DNA of 64,000 bases. Origin: Deltaproteobacteria bacterium. GTDB taxonomy: Bacteria; Myxococcota_A; UBA9160; UBA4427. The stretch lies in the NCBI GenBank assembly GCA_002719955.1, contig PBFW01000052.1, positions 1 to 64,000 on the forward strand, in the 5' to 3' direction. Shown here one piece after another: positions 36,603 to 45,374 of the stretch; the stretch's first letter is position 1, and every line of letters starts with the position of its first letter. The position numbers were made by a program, and so were the translations under genes. Under the pieces are notes generated by a model, which saw nothing but the letters and a program-made list of their open reading frames with translations, made no database searches and was not told the DNA's origin.

Positions 36603-38996
36603 TCAGTCGGCCGCCACCCTCACGACGTCCGCCTCCAACAATCTCTCGATCTCCTCTCCGCCGAAGCCGATCTCCTCGAGCAGAGCCCGGGTATCGGTGC
36701 CCGACGGGAACGCTCCGCGCAAGGGGACGGGCCGATCGTTGGTGACCGGTGCGCCGTACCGGGTATAGGGCCCGTCTTGCGAGTGCTCGATATCGACGAT
36801 CACAGCCTGCTCGCGGGCCCAATCCTGCTCGAAGAGCCAGCTGCGATAGGGGCCCTCGTCCGCCCGCATGCAGGCGACCCCCCGCTCACTGAGATCCGCC
36901 TCGAGATCAGAGGCCTTTCGCTGGGCGATCGCCGCGCCCAGGGCCTCGACGAGCGCCTCGGCATGGGCCACGCGCCCGGCGGGCGTCGCGAACCGCTCGT
37001 CGCTCGCCACATCGGAGATTTCGAGGGCCGTACACAGACGTTCGAAATCCCGCGTTCGCGGTGCTGCGACGAAGACCCAACCCTCCGCCGCCTGATAGAG
37101 CCGATAGAGCGGCCCCAAGCCATTCAGCTCGGCGTCCACCTCGCGTCGCGCGGGGCGTCCCTCGTACTCGACGAAATCCGGGGACATCATCATCGCGTTC
37201 GACAACATCATGCGCGTCTCGAGTTCGATGGCTTCGCCCGTCTTTTGCTGCGCGTAGAGGCCCATCGTGAGCGCAGCTGCCGCCGTCACCGCTGAATTGA
37301 AGTCGGGATTCGCTTCGTTCGCGAGTTCGAGGCGACGCGAGATTCGCGCCATCTCCTCCGGCGAGAGCTCGAGGTCCGCAGGCGGTGGACAGCCCGCTCC
37401 GGCCTGAGCCCAGGCCCCTCCTGCCACCGCCCCACCCGTCACGTGAAAGGCCGGCGCATAACTCTTCGGACCGCGCGAGCCGTAGGAGCCATTATAGAGA
37501 TAAACGAGCTTCGGATTGATCTTGCGGAGCGTCTCGAAGTCGATTCCGAGTCGCTCGGGCACACCGGGTCGATAGCTATGAACGACTGCATCCACCTGTG
37601 CGACGAGCCGATGTACGATCTCTCGGGCTTCCGGGCGCTTGAGATCGATCGCCATCGATTCCTTGCCCTGGACGATCTTGTAGGCCCCCGACCCGATCCC
37701 GCGCATCGGATCGCCATCGAGCGGCTCGAGTTTGATGACTCGCGCTCCCAGCTCCGCGAGTTGGGTGGCCGCGAAAGGCAGGGCGATCCACATCCCGAGC
37801 TCGAGAACCGTGACACCCGCGAGCAGGCCCGGCCCCGGCGCAGTCTCATCCAGCACCAAACTCGGCAACTCGGATCGGCCCGCAAAAACCGACCCTCCGC
37901 CGTCGCTCGCGCCGAGCGACGGCGCGGCTCCGGCAGGCCGCAACGGGCGCGCCTGCACATCGAAGATGGGGCCGAGCTGCTGCGTCGTGCGACCGGTCGC
38001 ATCCGGAACGTCGACGACATCACCGATCGCCTGGAATTGCGGGTGCGCGAGCGCCGCACCCGGCGGATGGAAGGGCTCGGCGGAGAGGTTGCGTTCGTCG
38101 GCGAAGCGCTCCTGCCACTCGGACCAGGTGCGCTCGGCGACCCGCGATTGTACGAGCTCGCGATGGGCGCGCTTCACGCTGCTGTCGACGGTCGGCAGCA
38201 TCGCGTCGAGAAAATCGATCTGCCCTTCGAGCCCGAGCACCTTCAGAAAGTCGGCGAAGAGCACGGGACCGTTCTGCGCAAATTGGATCCAGATCCCGTC
38301 CGAGGTTCGGGCGACACTGTAGGGAAGGAAAGGAACGTCCTCGAGACGTAGCGGCGGCGGGCCACCGGGGGCCCAGCCGATCAGATCGAAGACCGCGAGT
38401 GCCCGCGCCATATTCGTTTCGACGAGCTGGCCACGACCGCCGTTCCGTTCGCGTTCGCGAAGCGCTCCGAAGACCCCCTTCAAGAGCGCCATCGCCGCGC
38501 CGTAGGCGACGGCGGGCGCCGCTGGAAAGGCCGGGCGCACGCCGTCGTGCATCGCGGAAAAATCGTACATCCGTCCGCCCCGGGCCTGCATCACCGCATC
38601 GTAGACCGGCACGTCCCGATAGGGGCCCTCGGAGCCAAAACCCGTCACCGCCGCATAGACCAACTGTGGTGCCTCACCCGAAAACGACGTGTAGCCGAGT
38701 CCGAGGCGGTCGACGCTGGCCGGCTTCAAGCCGATCAGGAGCACATCCGCGTCGGCGATCAAGCCACGGGTGCGCGCTCGTCCACTGGCCTCAGCGAGGT
38801 CCGCCACGACGCTGCGCTTGCCTCGACCCCACATCGCGAAGGCTGTTTCAGCGCGCAACAAGCTCCCTTCCGGATGTTCGATCGTCACGACTTCGGCGCC
38901 CGCATCAGCGAGCGTCATACCCGCGACGGCGACCGAGAGACTCGAGCCGATCTCGACCACCTTCACGCCCGCAGCAATTCCGGATTCCTGACTCAT
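36603..38996 (-). CDS. tandem (fused) CaiB/BaiF-type class III CoA-transferase
   Basis: A 797-residue protein containing two consecutive family III CoA-transferase domains (about 8-390 and 395-790). The N-terminal half has the active-site aspartate at 133 (VPVYDAVMQA) followed by a glycine-rich loop. In the C-terminal half the aligned position is histidine (APAFHVTGG, His518), so probably only one half forms the aspartyl-CoA intermediate. Classical enzymes are interlocked homodimers of about 400 residues; fusion may give a pseudo-heterodimer. It should transfer CoA between carboxylic acids such as a substrate acid and succinyl- or acetyl-CoA. AGGAGG lies just upstream of the ATG at 38996; the frame is open 90 codons further, but that part is arginine-rich and not family-like. 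Divergent from the MFS gene. Confidence 0.9.
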   Translation of the reverse strand: MSQESGIAAGVKVVEIGSSLSVAVAGMTLADAGAEVVTIEHPEGSLLRAETAFAMWGRGKRSVVADLAEASGRARTRGLIADADVLLIGLKPASVDRLGLGYTSFSGEAPQLVYAAVTGFGSEGPYRDVPVYDAVMQARGGRMYDFSAMHDGVRPAFPAAPAVAYGAAMALLKGVFGALRERERNGGRGQLVETNMARALAVFDLIGWAPGGPPPLRLEDVPFLPYSVARTSDGIWIQFAQNGPVLFADFLKVLGLEGQIDFLDAMLPTVDSSVKRAHRELVQSRVAERTWSEWQERFADERNLSAEPFHPPGAALAHPQFQAIGDVVDVPDATGRTTQQLGPIFDVQARPLRPAGAAPSLGASDGGGSVFAGRSELPSLVLDETAPGPGLLAGVTVLELGMWIALPFAATQLAELGARVIKLEPLDGDPMRGIGSGAYKIVQGKESMAIDLKRPEAREIVHRLVAQVDAVVHSYRPGVPERLGIDFETLRKINPKLVYLYNGSYGSRGPKSYAPAFHVTGGAVAGGAWAQAGAGCPPPADLELSPEEMARISRRLELANEANPDFNSAVTAAAALTMGLYAQQKTGEAIELETRMMLSNAMMMSPDFVEYEGRPARREVDAELNGLGPLYRLYQAAEGWVFVAAPRTRDFERLCTALEISDVASDERFATPAGRVAHAEALVEALGAAIAQRKASDLEADLSERGVACMRADEGPYRSWLFEQDWAREQAVIVDIEHSQDGPYTRYGAPVTNDRPVPLRGAFPSGTDTRALLEEIGFGGEEIERLLEADVVRVAAD

Positions 38997-39239
38997 TCGG
39001 TTCCTCCTCTCGGCGCGTGATCGGGCCCGATTCGACGTCCAGCACTTCCGACACCATCGCACATCTGCGCCCTTCCTCGCGAGCGACCATGCTCGATGCC
39101 TCGTGGCCCCTGAAACTCGTGATCGAGCGCCTGACACCGCCTCTCGGGCGCCCTTGCCGGATCGGCCTCGACCTCTTCGACCCCACAGCCCTGTCCTTCG
39201 GCGCATCAGGCCTCCGAGACGGCCTGCTAGTGTTCCCCC

Positions 39240-40541
39240 GTGCCTAACGATTCCCCCGCGGACCACTCACGCCGATATGTCCTTTATGCGATCGCCGTGG
39301 TCTTTCTCGTCAGTGTCTTCAACGTCATCGACCGCTATATCCTTTCGGTCCTCGCCCCGGCCATCAAAGACGACCTCGGGCTCAGTGATACGAGCATGGG
39401 TCTGCTTCTCGGGCCCTCGTTCTCGGTCGTCCACTTCTTGGCGGTGCTGCCCGCGGCCTGGCTGGCAGATCGCTACGCGCGACGAACGGTGATCGCACTC
39501 GGGCTCTTCGTCTGGAGCGCCATGACCTCCCTCGGCGCGGGGGCACAGAGCTTCGGGCAACTCTTTGCGACCCGAATGGGGGTCGGCATCGGGGAAGCCG
39601 CCGGGTCGCCTCCTTCGGTGGGGCTCCTGAGCGATACGGCGCCGGCCTCGCTGCGCACCCGAGCACTCTCGGCCATCACGGTCGGCGCCCTCTTCGGCGT
39701 CGCCAGCGGCATGGTGGTCGGCGGCTACCTCGGCGCGACCCACGGCTGGCGAATCGCACTGCTCGCCGTTGGCCTCCCCGGTCTCGCCCTGGCCTTCCTC
39801 GTTCGATTCACCCTGCGCGAGCCCCCTCGCAAAAAGGGGCCGAGCGTCGGTCCGGTCGAAGCCACGCGCCACCTCTTCGCGTTCTCCTCGTTTCGCTGGG
39901 CCGTCGCCGGCGCCTGCGTCTCGAATATCGCGATCGCCGGACGGAACCTCTGGGAACCGAGCTTCCTCGACCGGAGCTATGGGCTTTCCGGAGCCGAGCT
40001 CGGCGGGGTCTACGTCCTGATCGGCGCGGGGCCCTCCGCGATCGGCGCGCTGGTCGGAGCCTCTCTCGCGGATCGTCTGGCCATCCGGGACATGCGCTGG
40101 CTGGTGTGGGTCTGCGCCGGTGCGATCGCACTCGGCACACCATTCCTGGTGGCTTTCCTGTTGTGGCCCGCCGACCACGTCGTCGAGATCGCGGGCTTCA
40201 TGACGCCGGTCGCCTACGCCTGGTCCGCGATCGGCAGTTTCTTCCTCGGATTCTTCTCGCCACCCATGGCGACCTTCGCTCAATCCATCGCGACACCGCA
40301 GATGCGTTCACTCGCCCACGCAATCTGGACGATGCCCTTCACGCTGATCGGAATGGGCCTCGGGCCCCTCCTGGTCGGCCAGCTCAGTGAATCATTGACT
40401 GCCAGCTATGCTGAGGATTCGCTCCGATACGCGCTGGTGGCCACTTCGGTGCTGCTGCCGATCGGCGCCCTCGGATTCCTCTTCTCGGCGCGGGATCTGC
40501 GTGCCGACATCGCTCGCGCCGAGCGAGACGAGTGCGCCTGA
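39240..40541 (+). CDS. MFS transporter (spinster/Spns-like)
   Basis: A 433-residue major facilitator with about 12 hydrophobic segments. N-terminal part: YVLYAIAVVFLVSVFNVIDR, then the cytoplasmic loop 2-3 motif WLADRYARRTVIALG (motif A-like G-x-x-x-D-R-x-x-R-R variant) and RMGVGIGEAAGSPPS in helix 4-5. These are typical of the spinster-like and sugar/lysolipid MFS groups found in aerobic degraders. The start is GTG at 39240 with only a weak upstream ribosome site. It is divergent from the fused CoA-transferase over 243 bases, suggesting coordinated uptake of an organic acid and its CoA activation. Substrate unknown. Confidence 0.88.
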   Translation: MPNDSPADHSRRYVLYAIAVVFLVSVFNVIDRYILSVLAPAIKDDLGLSDTSMGLLLGPSFSVVHFLAVLPAAWLADRYARRTVIALGLFVWSAMTSLGAGAQSFGQLFATRMGVGIGEAAGSPPSVGLLSDTAPASLRTRALSAITVGALFGVASGMVVGGYLGATHGWRIALLAVGLPGLALAFLVRFTLREPPRKKGPSVGPVEATRHLFAFSSFRWAVAGACVSNIAIAGRNLWEPSFLDRSYGLSGAELGGVYVLIGAGPSAIGALVGASLADRLAIRDMRWLVWVCAGAIALGTPFLVAFLLWPADHVVEIAGFMTPVAYAWSAIGSFFLGFFSPPMATFAQSIATPQMRSLAHAIWTMPFTLIGMGLGPLLVGQLSESLTASYAEDSLRYALVATSVLLPIGALGFLFSARDLRADIARAERDECA

Positions 40542-40685
40542 TCGCCCCCGGATATTTCGTCACGCCTCCCCGAACGAAGCAGTGACGACGATCCTCTGCG
40601 CTTCCCGCCGAGCCGGGGTGATCCCCTGACTCACTGTCGGATCCCCGCGGCTCCGGTTGCGGGTGATCAACCAACTCCGACGAGA

Positions 40686-40705
40686 TTGTCAAAGGCAATT
40701 GATAA
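40686..40705 (+). promoter_or_regulatory. candidate MarR-type operator (inverted repeat)
   Basis: TTGTCAA (40686-40692), six bases, then TTGATAA (40699-40705) form an inverted repeat with one mismatch in seven. It lies 28-48 bases before the ATG of the double-MarR gene, the usual place for MarR autorepression, and MarR operators are commonly A/T-rich palindromes of about 20 bases. A TTG at 40686 could also open the frame, but this palindrome and the ATG at 40734 argue that it is regulatory. Confidence 0.4.
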
Positions 40706-40733
40706 AGCCACTCTGGGCGATTACTCTCCGGCC

Positions 40734-41888
40734 ATGAGAGCGGACCCCCCGTCCAGCGCCGTCAAGCGACGTGTATCCACCCGCAAGAAGCCCTCTCGGC
40801 GAAACGCCGCACGAAGCGCGCCGTCCAAGGTCTGGTCGCGCTACCGGGACAATGCGGCGCGCCATCTGATGGGAATCGCACGCGATCTCCAGAACCGCTC
40901 GACGCATCATCTGACGGAAGAGCGTGGCTACCGAGACCTGCGGCCGAGCCTCGGGCCCGTACTCGCTCTGATCGCGATCGAGTCGCGTCCGCTGGGCGCC
41001 CTCGCCCGCCAGCTCGCGATCAGCCCACAGGCCTGCAGCCAACTCGTGAACCTGGGCGAGTCGGCGGGCTTCCTCGAACGCAGACCGGACCCGGAAGATC
41101 GCCGCTCTCGCATCGCGGTCCTGACCCCACACGGTCAAGCGCTCGTCGAAGACGCCGCCGGAATCCTTCTGACCGTCGAGGGCGAGTATCGAGAACTCCT
41201 CGGGGTGGCAGCCTATTCGCGATTGGCGAAGGCCCTGGGCACACTCTTCCGGGGACTCGACCTCCCGGCCCGCTCAGATTCCGCTTCCTCCTCCAGTTCG
41301 GCACCCTCCTTAGGCGTGCTTCCGCTCATTTCCGTCCGAGTGCAACAGGATCTGATGGAGGCGACGACCGCGCGAGGACACGCCGGGCTCAAGATGTCCC
41401 ACGCCCAGGTTCTGCCCTTGATCGGACCCGAGGGCGCGCGGGTGAACCAGCTCGCCCGAATCCAACGCGTCAGTCGACAAGCCATCAGCACGACGGCGCG
41501 GGACCTCGAGGAGTTGGGCTATCTGCAGCGCGAAGCCGACCCCCGTGATCGACGTGGCGTCGTCTTCCAGTTGACGGCGCGCGGCGCGAGTCTGATCGAG
41601 GCTTCCGTCGCCGCCCTCGACGAATTGGATGACACCTTCCGCGATCTGCTCGGGGTGCGCGGGCTGCGCAGCCTCCAATCCGCGGCGCGTGAACTCTACC
41701 AGGCGCTTCATCTCGAAGAGGAAATTTTCGAGGCGCGTCTTTCGCAGGCTCGCACCGACGAATCAGCCATCGACGGCAACGGCCACGCGACCGGGACGGA
41801 TCTCCAACGACTGGCCGCGAGTCTGCGGCGGCGACTCAGCCCGAAGGATGCGGGACGACTCGCCGCCCTGCTCGAGGCCGGAAACTGA
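40734..41888 (+). CDS. tandem double MarR-type transcriptional regulator
   Basis: A 384-residue chain with two complete MarR winged-helix domains. The first (about 45-170) has the helix-turn-helix RPLGALARQLAISPQACSQL and wing DPEDRRSRIAVLTPHG. The second (about 198-325) has ARVNQLARIQRVSRQAISTT and wing DPRDRRGVVFQLTARG. They are joined by a serine-rich linker (about 180-190), and the N-terminus is basic. Normal MarR proteins are homodimers of about 150 residues, so this is effectively a single-chain dimer. Start 40734 (ATG) is preferred over a TTG at 40686 that falls in a palindrome. It lies between the MFS and sterol-desaturase-like genes and probably controls one or both in response to a small hydrophobic ligand. 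Confidence 0.88.
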   Translation: MRADPPSSAVKRRVSTRKKPSRRNAARSAPSKVWSRYRDNAARHLMGIARDLQNRSTHHLTEERGYRDLRPSLGPVLALIAIESRPLGALARQLAISPQACSQLVNLGESAGFLERRPDPEDRRSRIAVLTPHGQALVEDAAGILLTVEGEYRELLGVAAYSRLAKALGTLFRGLDLPARSDSASSSSSAPSLGVLPLISVRVQQDLMEATTARGHAGLKMSHAQVLPLIGPEGARVNQLARIQRVSRQAISTTARDLEELGYLQREADPRDRRGVVFQLTARGASLIEASVAALDELDDTFRDLLGVRGLRSLQSAARELYQALHLEEEIFEARLSQARTDESAIDGNGHATGTDLQRLAASLRRRLSPKDAGRLAALLEAGN

Positions 41889-41984
41889 CTCAACTTCACG
41901 CTCGTCGGACCGATTTCCATCCATGCTCAATCGGCTCGACAAGGGCTAGACCAGCCCCTCCAACCTCGACCAGGAGAACACACC

Positions 41985-42713
41985 ATGACCTATGACTGGC
42001 TCGCCGCTCTCGTCTTCGTCGCATTACTGACCGCACTCACGATCATCGGCAAGAAGATTGTCTTCAGCGTCCCGGTTTTCGCAGAGATGCGTGAACTCAA
42101 CTTTGCCGCCGACAAGATCAAGATGGCTCGCGATAGTTTCCGTGCCGCGGTCAAAGTCAACAACAAGGCAGCGATGTATACGAACCTCGTCTTCTATTTC
42201 GCGATCCTGCCCTTCTCCGTGAACTTTGTCATGCCGCCCTGGTGGCTATTCATCGTCGAAATCGTGGCCATCCTCGCGATCTTCGATTTCATGTATTACC
42301 TGACGCATCGCTTCCTCTTCCACGACGGGTTCCTGCGCAAGATCCACGCTCTTCACCATCAGGCCCGCAAACCCACCCACGTCGATGCACTCTATGTCCA
42401 TCCGCTCGAGACCTTCCTGGGCCTCACTCTCTTTCTGATTTCGATCCCGATCGTGGCGCTGATCGAGGGTAGCCCGGTGAACGTGTTCTCATCGGTACTC
42501 GCAGCGCTGCTTTTCACGCAGCTGAATACCCTCAATCACACCTTCACGAATCTGCCCAAAGACAACCGGTTCTACCGAACGATCGACTTCATCACCGGTG
42601 TTCACCACGCCCATCACGTGGACATGACCATGGGCAACTACGCCACGCTGACCATGTTCTACGACAAGATTTTCTGGACCTTCGAAGAACCAGTGAATCG
42701 AGAAACGGCCTGA
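41985..42713 (+). CDS. sterol desaturase/fatty acid hydroxylase family membrane di-iron enzyme
   Basis: A 242-residue integral membrane protein of the FA-hydroxylase superfamily. The histidine clusters that bind two irons are present: HRFLFH (108-113), HALHH (121-125), HPLE (139) and HHAHH (207-211), separated by hydrophobic segments (about 65-80, 86-105, 143-160 and 165-182). Such enzymes hydroxylate or desaturate sterols, fatty acids or carotenoids using O2 and a cytochrome or ferredoxin. AGGAGA lies about nine bases before the ATG. The gene follows the double-MarR regulator by 96 bases and precedes an SDR by 65, which suggests a regulated hydroxylation-then-oxidation step. Confidence 0.9.
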   Translation: MTYDWLAALVFVALLTALTIIGKKIVFSVPVFAEMRELNFAADKIKMARDSFRAAVKVNNKAAMYTNLVFYFAILPFSVNFVMPPWWLFIVEIVAILAIFDFMYYLTHRFLFHDGFLRKIHALHHQARKPTHVDALYVHPLETFLGLTLFLISIPIVALIEGSPVNVFSSVLAALLFTQLNTLNHTFTNLPKDNRFYRTIDFITGVHHAHHVDMTMGNYATLTMFYDKIFWTFEEPVNRETA

Positions 42714-42778
42714 AGCAGTAAACTCGGAGCGCGTTCGATGTTTTCTAGAGGCCGGTGAACCCGGCCAGGAGACGAAAT

Positions 42779-43561
42779 ATGGGTCGGCTGGATGGAAAGG
42801 TGGCGATCATCAGCGGCGCCTCCCGTGGGATGGGAAAGGCGGAGGCGATCCTCTTCGCCTCCGAGGGTGCGAAAGTCGCCGTCTGTGATATTCGAGACGA
42901 CGAGGGCAAGGCGCTGTCGGAATCGATCGGATCGAGTGCAACCTACATCCATCTCGACGTCACGCGCGAGGACCAGTGGATCGCCGCGGTCGAGGCGACG
43001 GTGAGCGCGTTCGGGAGCGTGACGACGCTGATCAATAACGCGGGGATCGCAGAATCTGCTCCTTTCTACGAGATGAGTCTCGAGAGCTATCAGCGCGTGA
43101 CGGACGTCCTTCAGACCGGCGTCTTCCTCGGCATGAAATCGGTCGTGGCGCCGATGACGGCGGCGGGTGGGGGCTCGATCATCAATATCTCTTCGATCGA
43201 TGGACTCATCGGAATGGACAACATCATCTCCTACGTCGGAGCAAAATGGGCCGTGCGGGGGATGACCAAAGCGGCGGCCCGAGAAGTTGCGGACCGCAAT
43301 ATCCGGATCAACTCGATCCACCCGGGCTTCATCTACACCCATCTCGCCGTCGAGGACGAGAGCCATCTCGCGGCGACACACGCGCTGCTCGACAAGCACA
43401 CCGCCAACCTGGCGCCGATGGGTCGAACCGGGAAGCCCGAAGAGATCGCGAAGCTCGCGCTCTTCCTGGCCTGCGATGAGAGCTCCTACTCGACGGGCTC
43501 GGAGTTCGTGGCCGACGGTGGCCTCACCTCGGGCTATCCCTCACCGGGGGCGAGCGCGTAG
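42779..43561 (+). CDS. SDR, hydroxysteroid dehydrogenase-like (paralogue)
   Basis: A 260-residue classical SDR: SGASRGMG (cofactor motif near 12-19), HLDV, NNAGIAES, SSIDG serine region, YVGAK active site and STGSEFVADGG at the end. It is strikingly similar in layout to the SDR at 18313-19083 (same YxxK context, same WAVRGMTKAAA helix and SSYSTGSEF end), so the two are paralogues. CCAGGAGA about seven bases before the ATG defines the start. It should oxidise the hydroxyl made by the neighbouring desaturase-family enzyme or a related alcohol; the pairing is an inference from order. It converges with the NTF2-like gene. Confidence 0.9.
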   Translation: MGRLDGKVAIISGASRGMGKAEAILFASEGAKVAVCDIRDDEGKALSESIGSSATYIHLDVTREDQWIAAVEATVSAFGSVTTLINNAGIAESAPFYEMSLESYQRVTDVLQTGVFLGMKSVVAPMTAAGGGSIINISSIDGLIGMDNIISYVGAKWAVRGMTKAAAREVADRNIRINSIHPGFIYTHLAVEDESHLAATHALLDKHTANLAPMGRTGKPEEIAKLALFLACDESSYSTGSEFVADGGLTSGYPSPGASA

Positions 43562-43594
43562 ACCGACCGCTCCATCGGGGACCCCACTCGACCT

Positions 43595-44119
43595 CTACGA
43601 ACCGAGGCTGAGCCCCCCACCACTCTCGACCGCCCAGGACGGGGCCTTCATCTTGTAGGGCATCTCGCGGCGGTCGAGGATCTGGTTGATGACGCGCGTA
43701 TAGCCCGTCTCCGAGATCCGCCAGATGCCATCCTCCCTGCGATACCGATCGTCGTAGTACACGAACATCTCGTCCACGAAACCCTGCGCCTTGTTGAAGA
43801 AAGAGTGATACATGGCCCAGATCGCCGTCGCAGAACGCTCAGTCTCGAGGGTGATCTCCGGCATACCCGCCATCCAATAGGCGATGATCTGGGCATCTGG
43901 ATCGTGGGAGTCGATCAGAAAGGTCAACAACTTCTCGCGGTCCGCAAAGACGTACTCGCCATCCGAATAGGACGTGACGACATCCTCGGTCAGCGTCTCC
44001 TTGAGCGTGTCGTAATCGCTGTAGGTCATCGCCCGGAAATAGCGATATTTGAGGGACTTGATCTCCTCGAAAGCACGCAGCTCGGCGACCTGACGTTCGA
44101 GTTCTTCGAGATCGACCAT
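43595..44119 (-). CDS. NTF2-like (SnoaL-type) alpha+beta barrel protein
   Basis: A 174-residue protein. The N-terminal helical segment LEELERQVAELRAFEEIKSLKYR and the YFRAMTYSDYDTLKETLTEDV pattern are typical of SnoaL_4/NTF2-like domains, and the rest alternates short strands (ITLETERSATAIWAMYHSF). Family members include ketosteroid isomerase-like and scytalone dehydratase-like enzymes and non-enzymatic ligand binders; no decisive catalytic pair is obvious. ATG 44119 has GGAGA about eight bases upstream; the upstream extension to 44200 is not family-like. It is divergent from an SDR gene. Confidence 0.8.
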   Translation of the reverse strand: MVDLEELERQVAELRAFEEIKSLKYRYFRAMTYSDYDTLKETLTEDVVTSYSDGEYVFADREKLLTFLIDSHDPDAQIIAYWMAGMPEITLETERSATAIWAMYHSFFNKAQGFVDEMFVYYDDRYRREDGIWRISETGYTRVINQILDRREMPYKMKAPSWAVESGGGLSLGS

Positions 44120-44501
44120 GATGAAGTTCTCCAATCGACCCGGAAAGGGTCGAGGGTTGAGGCGGGCGAAACCTGGTGCGAATCGACGATCGACCCGCAT
44201 CCGAAAGCGCTGTCAACTCTAGAGCAGGTCACCGTCTCCCGAGGCCGGCACCGTGAGATCGCAGATCGACACACCCCAGGGCTGATCGATTGCGAAGGCG
44301 ACCTGATCCGCGAGCAGATCGGAGGAGAGCGCGAAAGTTCCGCCAGCATGACGCTCGCCTCAACTCCTCGGATCCAACGCATTGAAAGAAGAAGCCGGAG
44401 GATAGACCGACCCGTGGCGGCGCAGCATGCCGATCGCCCTTGTTTCGCGCCACGTGCCCGAGCAGCCCTGGTAGAGTCCGGATTCCCCTACGGAGGTGCA
44501 C
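44120..44501. other. gene-free divergent intergenic region
   Basis: Between the NTF2-like gene (minus) and an SDR gene (plus). I see no coding region I can support, no hairpin terminator and no strong palindrome. The ribosome site CGGAGG at 44491-44496 belongs to the SDR. Promoters for both genes are presumed to lie here. Confidence 0.4.
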
Positions 44502-45365
44502 ATGGATCGCCGAAACGAGGATCAACGCTCGGTCGTGATCACCGGTTGTTCGGTCGGCGCTGGATATGCGGCGGCAATGCGGATGGCCAGCGAGGGCTGG
44601 CGGGTATTCGCGGCCGTTCGGACGCAAGCGGACGCCGAGAGGCTCGAGAAGGACGCATCCGGATTCCTTCGAGCCATCCTCTGCGATGTACGTGATCGCG
44701 ATCAGGTATTCGCCTTGGCCGAGATCGTCGCCACGCAGCTCGGTGGCGCCGGCCTGGACGGCCTCGTCTGCAATGCCGGCGTCGGTGCGAGCGGCCCGAT
44801 CGAATTCCTCGACCGCGACGAGATGTCGATCCCGATCGATGTCAATCTCTACGGAAGCATCTTCTGCGCACAGGCTTTCCTGCCGCTTCTCCGCGCGGCG
44901 CGTGGACGGATCATCAACGTGACCTCGGGATCGGTGCTCTTCACGATGCCGATGATGAGTACCTACCCGGCCTCGAAGATCGGCCTCGAACTGCTGTCGA
45001 GACAGCTGCAGGCCGAGGTCGAAAGCTTTGGAATTCATGTCGCCGTCCTGGATCCGGGACATATCAAGTCCCGGATGACTCAGACCGCCGCGGAGGCCAG
45101 TTCCGCGGCACGCGCCAAACTTCCTGCGGAGGCCAACGAACTCTATGGGGAGATGCTCGACCGGATGGCCGAACTCTCCAGGGAGATGGAGGGGTCCGGC
45201 AAGGAGCCCGCCGAGGTCGCCGAGATCTATTTCCGAGCCCTCACCGAATCGAATCCAAAAGCCTTCTATATGGCCGGATCGGATGCGAGATGGCTGCGAC
45301 GCGCATCGAAGTGGCTTCCCCAATGGGTGCGCATGATCATCGCCAGGCGGATCATGACGGGCTGA
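44502..45365 (+). CDS. SDR-family oxidoreductase (type I, retinol/17-beta-HSD-like)
   Basis: A 287-residue SDR of the longer, 11-cis-retinol or 17-beta-hydroxysteroid dehydrogenase-like kind: TGCSVGAG at about 16-23, CNAGVG, TSGSVLF serine region and YPASK active site. The C-terminal half is extended and helical. The ATG at 44502 is chosen because a clean GGAGG ends five bases before it; a GTG at 44496 lies inside that site. It stands between a divergent NTF2-like gene and a convergent kinase-fold gene ten bases away. It could act on a steroid, retinoid-like or other large alcohol; not resolvable here. Confidence 0.88.
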   Translation: MDRRNEDQRSVVITGCSVGAGYAAAMRMASEGWRVFAAVRTQADAERLEKDASGFLRAILCDVRDRDQVFALAEIVATQLGGAGLDGLVCNAGVGASGPIEFLDRDEMSIPIDVNLYGSIFCAQAFLPLLRAARGRIINVTSGSVLFTMPMMSTYPASKIGLELLSRQLQAEVESFGIHVAVLDPGHIKSRMTQTAAEASSAARAKLPAEANELYGEMLDRMAELSREMEGSGKEPAEVAEIYFRALTESNPKAFYMAGSDARWLRRASKWLPQWVRMIIARRIMTG

Positions 45366-45374
45366 CGAGGGGCT

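Noticed and set aside
44026-44382. 118-codon minus-strand frame overlapping the NTF2-like gene
   Set aside because: It is a serine/arginine-rich shadow of the NTF2-like gene in another frame.
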